Below are positions 7,230 through 10,175 of a DNA stretch of 10,175 nt, one piece after another. The notes under the pieces are model-generated. The model was not told where the DNA came from. It was given only the letters and a program-made list of their open reading frames with translations, and did no database searches. Numbering within the stretch: position 1 is the first letter of the stretch; every line of letters begins with the position of its first letter. Source of the DNA: Pseudomonadota bacterium (GTDB lineage: Bacteria; Pseudomonadota; Alphaproteobacteria; Rhizobiales; Rhizobiaceae); assembly GCA_023387715.1 (NCBI GenBank), contig JAEWHQ010000085.1, forward strand, positions 1-10,175. The letters are read 5' to 3'. The position numbers were made by a program, and so were the translations under genes.

Positions 7230-7247
7230 CCTTTCCGCGCGGGAAGG
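7230..7247 (-). promoter_or_regulatory. Hairpin over the rirA ribosome-binding site
   Basis: In the rirA transcript the arms 7241-7247 and 7230-7236 can pair (six of seven positions) around a GCGC loop. The 3' arm contains most of the AAAGGAT ribosome-binding sequence, so folding would hide it. The stem is short and no regulator is evident; it could simply be a chance fold. Confidence 0.35.
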
Positions 7248-7341
7248 TTTTAACAGATACACTCCTGCTGCACATAAGCTGTCAAGGAGCCGGAATTTCA
7301 GCTTGTCTCATGTTGCAATTAGATCAACATAATTCAAGTTA

Positions 7342-7360
7342 GTTTAGAATTGTTCTTAAC
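7342..7360. promoter_or_regulatory. ICE-like Irr box at the rirA promoter
   Basis: A 19-bp palindrome, GTTTAGAA-TTG-TTCTTAAC, has one mismatched pair in 8-bp arms and closely fits the iron control element (TTTAGAA-N3-TTCTAAA) bound by Irr in Rhizobiales. It begins one base downstream of the predicted rirA -10 box and covers the expected transcription start, a repressing position. In Agrobacterium, Irr represses rirA under iron limitation, which agrees with this placement. Irr binding here is inferred. Confidence 0.75.
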
Positions 7361-7361
7361 A

Positions 7362-7390
7362 TATATAAAAGGCAATATTAAGAATTGCAA
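7362..7390 (-). promoter_or_regulatory. Putative rirA promoter
   Basis: On the minus strand TTGCAA (7385-7390) and TATATA (7362-7367) are separated by exactly 17 bases. Transcription would begin near 7355, inside the ICE-like palindrome, leaving a leader of about 130 bases before rirA. The -35 box lies inside a perfect 10-bp palindrome AATTGCAATT (7383-7392). Confidence 0.55.
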
Positions 7391-7493
7391 TTTCATTTCG
7401 AAAAAATATGATAAATTAAGGAATGTTTAATATAGCCCGAACTAGCCAGTGAAGCAATATCAATATGTTCACCGGTGTTTTTAAAATGCTTGT

Positions 7494-7952
7494 TTATTGA
7501 CAAACATCGATCCATTGGGCGTTTGTCAGCGCTGCCAGGCGTTCTGTGTTAACCCGCACGGCACTATTAATAGAGCCGGCCGCAGGTACAACTTCTTCAT
7601 AAGCTTTGAGCGAAATATCGCAATAAATGGCCATATCATTAGCAAGTCCGAAAGGGCAGACACCGCCAACTGGATGGCCGGTCAGTTCGATGACGCTTTC
7701 TGCGTCCAGCATGCGTGGTTTGGCAGAAAACTGATCTTTGAATTTACGGTTATCAATACGGGCATCGCCGCGGGTTACAATGAGCACCGCATCGTCTTTG
7801 ACTTTGAAAGATAGGGTTTTGGCAATTTGCCCCGGCTCAACACCATGTGCTTCGGCGGCCAGTGGAACAGTTGCCGTGCTGGTTTCCAGTTCAATGACCT
7901 GCAAGTCAGGTGCGTTTTCAGCGAAAAAGGCTTTTACAGATTCCAAACTCAT
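7494..7952 (-). CDS. YbaK/ProX-type aminoacyl-tRNA deacylase
   Basis: This 152-residue protein belongs to the YbaK/aminoacyl-tRNA-synthetase-associated domain family, free-standing editing enzymes that hydrolyse mischarged tRNAs (for example Cys- or Ala-tRNA-Pro). The family features are STATVPLAAEAHGVEPGQIA (25-44), the conserved lysine in AKTLSF (Lys45), RGDARIDNRKFK (61-72), the glycine-rich HPVGGVCPFG (93-102) and VPAAGSINSAVRV near the C-terminus. It is closer to the branch with HPVGGVCPFG than to Escherichia coli YbaK, so its exact substrate is uncertain. I chose the ATG at 7952, which has AAGGA 7 bases upstream; a TTG at 7979 adds nine residues and has no such site. The AAGGA lies in a 5-bp hairpin (7960-7964 with 7972-7976). 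It shares no evident role with the haem genes. Confidence 0.9.
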   Translation of the reverse strand: MSLESVKAFFAENAPDLQVIELETSTATVPLAAEAHGVEPGQIAKTLSFKVKDDAVLIVTRGDARIDNRKFKDQFSAKPRMLDAESVIELTGHPVGGVCPFGLANDMAIYCDISLKAYEEVVPAAGSINSAVRVNTERLAALTNAQWIDVCQ

Positions 7953-8067
7953 TAGCTTATCCTTGATTTTTAAGGACAAAGATTAGCCACGCACAAGGAG
8001 AAGACAAGTGCGCACAAGCTATATTAAAAAGCTTTTGGAGAAATTTAATGTGATGAGAGGATTTAAA

Positions 8068-8152
8068 TGGTGCGGGCGGAGGGACTTGAACCCCCACGCC
8101 TCTCGGCGCTAGAACCTAAATCTAGTGCGTCTGCCAATTCCGCCACGCCCGC
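8068..8152 (-). tRNA. tRNA-Leu (anticodon UAG)
   Basis: The minus strand folds as a complete class II tRNA of 85 bases with the 3' CCA encoded (8068-8070). The acceptor stem GCGGGCG/CGCCCGC is at 8146-8152 and 8072-8078. The anticodon stem CTAGA/TCTAG encloses loop TTTAGGT, so the anticodon is UAG (8116-8118), reading CUN leucine codons. A long variable arm with stem CGCC-GAGA-GGCG confirms the leucine class, and the T arm GGGGGTTCAAGTCCC is intact. Confidence 0.97.
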
Positions 8153-8162
8153 AACAAGCGCT

Positions 8163-8191
8163 CTCATAGGGTAAAAAATATGCCGGTGCAA
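8163..8191 (-). promoter_or_regulatory. Putative tRNA-Leu promoter
   Basis: On the minus strand TTGCAC (8186-8191) and TATGAG (8163-8168) are 17 bases apart. A start near 8155 would give a leader of only a few bases before the mature tRNA at 8152. Confidence 0.45.
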
Positions 8192-8444
8192 GTGGTAATT
8201 ATGTATTTTCGGACTTAACACACGGCTTTTTAAAGAAAATTTCAAATGTGGTGATTGTTGCCGTTTGCTTGCTGTGAAACTGGCCAATGTGCTGAATAAA
8301 ACAGTCGAATCAAATGCACTGATTGCTCAAATATATTTAGATTGGCTGTTAAGACTGATATTTTCCGTTCTAAACCCGTCAAAGAGCCTATAATTGGTAC
8401 GCTCTCTATAATATGATCCGAAAAAACGTTTTCCAATCAGTTCA

Positions 8445-8518
8445 ATTTACCTGCGACTTTGCCCATTTTCATGTTTTAAAGTGCTGATGATGGATTGTCA
8501 GGGCGCAAATGGGTAAAT
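8445..8518. repeat. Split inverted repeat
   Basis: AAATGGGTAAAT at 8507-8518 is complementary to two separated pieces, ATTTACC (8445-8451) and CCCATTT (8462-8468), which are interrupted by ten bases. Either piece alone or both together could pair with the right arm, giving alternative folds. Function is unknown. Confidence 0.35.
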
Positions 8519-8567
8519 ATATAGGCATAAGCGCTGTGTGACATGCATCATTATTGACGGTTATTCA

Positions 8568-8596
8568 TTGACCTTTGGGTTCTGTCCACGTAATGG
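8568..8596 (+). promoter_or_regulatory. Putative promoter upstream of tig
   Basis: TTGACC (8568-8573) and TAATGG (8591-8596) are separated by 17 bases. It would give a tig leader of about 220 bases, or drive a short transcript ending at the hairpin at 8654-8680. A second TTGACG at 8554-8559 has no matching -10 box. Confidence 0.35.
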
Positions 8597-8653
8597 AAGT
8601 GAAATTTGGCGCGAGGTGCAATGAAGTGACCGCGTCTTTGAAGCAAAAATTTT

Positions 8654-8695
8654 ATCGGAAACTGGCCGGATGGCTCCGATAGGTTTTATGTTTTT
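8654..8695 (+). promoter_or_regulatory. Bulged hairpin with T-rich tail in the tig leader
   Basis: ATCGGA (8654-8659) pairs with TCCGAT (8675-8680), and GCC (8665-8667) with GGC (8672-8674), giving nine pairs with a five-base bulge and a GGAT loop. The following bases include TTTT and TTTTT interrupted by a few others. It may be a weak terminator or attenuator, or only leader structure. Confidence 0.35.
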
Positions 8696-8822
8696 GAGGT
8701 GCGCATTTATTGTCTGACGCGTTTGATTGCGCACACATAGCCATATGGCACAACAGTTTCTTGCCGGCGTTGACGCCAGAAGTTCGTAACGCGGCATTAT
8801 GATAAGAAGTGAAGGTTTTGAC

Positions 8823-10175
8823 ATGCAGGTTACCGAAACGCTCAATGAAGGGCTGAAGCGCGAAGTTAAGGTCGTGATTCCAGCTGCGGATCTCGTCGCA
8901 AAGCTCGCAGAGCGCCTCGATACTGCACGCGGTAATGCACGTATTAATGGTTTCCGTCCGGGTAAAGTGCCTGTTGCGCATTTGCGCAAGACATACGGCA
9001 AGTCTTTCATGGCTGAAATCGTCAATGAAATTCTCAGCGATACACCACGTTCGATCCTTGCTGATCGTGGCGAAAAATCTGCAACCCAGCCTGAAGTTGT
9101 TTTGTCGGAAGACGAAAAAGAAGCTGAACAGGTTCTGGACGGCAAGATCGATTTCGTATTCTCGCTGGCTTACGAAGTTCTGCCAAAGATCGACATCAAA
9201 GATTTCTCCGGCATCAGCGTAACCCGTGAAGTTGTTGACATTTCTGAAGAAGAAGTTGACGAACAGGTTAAGCGCGTTGCGTCTTCAACCGTTTCTTATG
9301 AAGCGAAAAAAGGCAAAGCTGAAAACGGCGACCGCGTTACCATGGATTACCTCGGTAAAGTTGATGGCGTTCCTTTCGATGGCGGTGCAGACAATGATGC
9401 ACAGCTGGTTCTGGGGTCAAACCAGTTCATTCCGGGCTTTGAAGATCAGCTCCTCGGCGTAAAAGCTGGCGATGAGAAAGTTATCAACGTAACTTTCCCT
9501 GCTGATTACGGTGCAGCACATTTGGCTGGCAAAGATGCAACCTTCGACATCACCGTCAAGGAAGTTGCTAAAGCTGGCGAACTGGAACTGAACGACGAAA
9601 CCGCTAAGAAGCTCGGCATTGAAACCATTGCTCGTCTGCGTGAAGTTGTTCGTGAACAGATCGAAAGTCAGTACGGTTCAATCACCCGTCAGAAAGTTAA
9701 GCGTCAGATTCTTGATGCTCTGGATGGTGACTATCAGTTCGAAAGCCCAGAAAAGCTGGTTAACGCTGAATTCAACAACATCTGGCAGCAGATTAACTTT
9801 GACCTTCAGCAGGCTGGCCGCACTTTTGAAGACGAAGAAACCACAGAAGAAGCAGCACGCGAAGAATATCGCAAGCTTGCTGAACGCCGCGTACGTCTCG
9901 GTCTGGTTCTCTCCGAAATCGGTGAAAAAGCTGGCGTTGAAGTAACTGAAGAAGAATTGCAGCGTGCAGTTTACGATCAGGTACGTCGTTACCCAGGTCA
10001 GGAACAGCAGATCTACGACTTCCTGCGTAAAACTCCGGATGCAGTTGCAAATCTGCGCGCTCCGATCTTTGAAGAAAAGGTTGTTGATCATCTGTTGGCT
10101 GCAATCACCGTTACTGACAAGAAAGTAACCAAAGAAGAGTTGACTGCAGAAGACGAAGATCAGGCAGGCGATAAG
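8823..10175 (+). CDS. tig: Trigger factor, ribosome-associated chaperone (3' end outside window)
   Basis: Trigger factor binds the ribosome near the exit tunnel and helps nascent chains fold; it also has prolyl isomerase activity. The 451 residues visible run to the last base without a stop, so only a short C-terminal tail should be missing. The N-terminal domain starts [20 protein letters not shown] and carries the ribosome-docking signature GFRPGKVP at 43-50. The FKBP-type isomerase domain spans about 165-250 ([20 protein letters not shown], then [18 protein letters not shown]). The helical C-terminal chaperone domain follows ([20 protein letters not shown] onward). The ATG at 8823 has GAAGG 7 bases upstream. 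The codon choice looks more biased (GAA, CGT, GTT, CTG) than in the haem genes, in keeping with high expression. Confidence 0.96.
   Translation, partial: MQVTETLNEGLKREVKVVIPAADLVAKLAERLDTARGNARINGFRPGKVPVAHLRKTYGKSFMAEIVNEILSDTPRSILADRGEKSATQPEVVLSEDEKEAEQVLDGKIDFVFSLAYEVLPKIDIKDFSGISVTREVVDISEEEVDEQVKRVASSTVSYEAKKGKAENGDRVTMDYLGKVDGVPFDGGADNDAQLVLGSNQFIPGFEDQLLGVKAGDEKVINVTFPADYGAAHLAGKDATFDITVKEVAKAGELELNDETAKKLGIETIARLREVVREQIESQYGSITRQKVKRQILDALDGDYQFESPEKLVNAEFNNIWQQINFDLQQAGRTFEDEETTEEAAREEYRKLAERRVRLGLVLSEIGEKAGVEVTEEELQRAVYDQVRRYPGQEQQIYDFLRKTPDAVANLRAPIFEEKVVDHLLAAITVTDKKVTKEELTAEDEDQAGDK

Larger units (their letters stand above)
8192..8822. other. Long intergenic region upstream of tig
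   Basis: I see no convincing gene in these 631 bases. The open frames on either strand are short, start at TTG or lack ribosome-binding sites, or are shadows of tig. The region holds two perfect TATAAT hexamers on the plus strand (8389-8394 and 8407-8412) with no good -35 boxes, a split palindrome (8445-8518), a promoter-like pair (8568-8596) and a bulged hairpin followed by a T-rich tract (8654-8695). It probably contains the tig promoter and perhaps a small RNA or leader. Confidence 0.6.

Noticed and set aside
7460..7490. Terminator for the deacylase gene around the ACCGGT palindrome
   Set aside because: The palindrome has no loop, and on the minus strand it is not followed by a T-run.
8021..8067. 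Terminator after tRNA-Leu at the AAAAGC-TTTTT stretch
   Set aside because: The palindrome leaves no room for a loop, so a stable hairpin cannot form; only a T-run is visible.
8242..8436. 64-residue minus-strand reading frame between tRNA-Leu and tig
   Set aside because: It begins with TTG, has no ribosome-binding site, and its product resembles no family I recognise.
8561..9145. 194-residue minus-strand reading frame
   Set aside because: It is mostly antisense to the start of tig, and its serine/arginine-rich composition is typical of a shadow frame.
1..10175. CRISPR arrays, insertion sequences, prophage or defence genes
   Set aside because: No regularly spaced repeats, transposase-like or phage-like proteins, or target-site duplications are seen; all main genes belong to well-known families.

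Overview
The window holds a complete haem-uptake locus with a linked iron regulator, followed by three housekeeping genes. It most likely comes from an alphaproteobacterium of the Hyphomicrobiales (Rhizobiales), in or near the Bartonellaceae/Brucellaceae. The reasons are the hmuPSTUV gene order opposite a haem receptor, a RirA-type Rrf2 regulator with its three cysteines at residues 91, 99 and 105, and an Irr-box-like palindrome in front of rirA. By eye the G+C content is moderate, in the high 40s percent, which is low for Brucella or Rhizobium and high for pathogenic Bartonella. I cannot name the species.

Layout. At 34-66 there is a strong hairpin terminator. At 91-2103 (minus) lies hmuR, a TonB-dependent outer-membrane haem receptor. 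At 2104-2419 there is a divergent control region with a TTGACA promoter element, two TGA-N9-TCA sites resembling RirA operators, and a 10-bp direct repeat. From 2420 to 6733 (plus) runs hmuP-hmuS-hmuT-hmuU-hmuV, with a large hairpin between hmuT and hmuU and a terminator folded over the hmuV stop codon. At 6755-7222 (minus) lies rirA, whose promoter carries a near-perfect ICE-like palindrome over the expected transcription start. At 7494-7952 (minus) lies a YbaK/ProX-type aminoacyl-tRNA deacylase, at 8068-8152 (minus) tRNA-Leu(UAG), then about 630 bases without a convincing gene. From 8823 (plus) the trigger factor gene tig runs off the right edge.

How the genes work together. HmuR takes haem across the outer membrane, HmuT carries it through the periplasm, and HmuU/HmuV import it using ATP. 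HmuS handles or degrades haem in the cytoplasm. HmuP is known in rhizobia as an activator of receptor expression. RirA senses iron through an Fe-S cluster and represses uptake genes when iron is sufficient, and Irr represses rirA when iron is scarce. The sequence carries candidate sites for both regulators, so transport genes and iron control sit together. No tonB, exbB, exbD or HmuQ/HmuD-type haem oxygenase gene is in the window.

I found no wholly new system. The most informative observations are regulatory: the ICE-like site at rirA, the repeats between hmuR and hmuP, the hmuT-hmuU hairpin, and the uncertain hmuP start.
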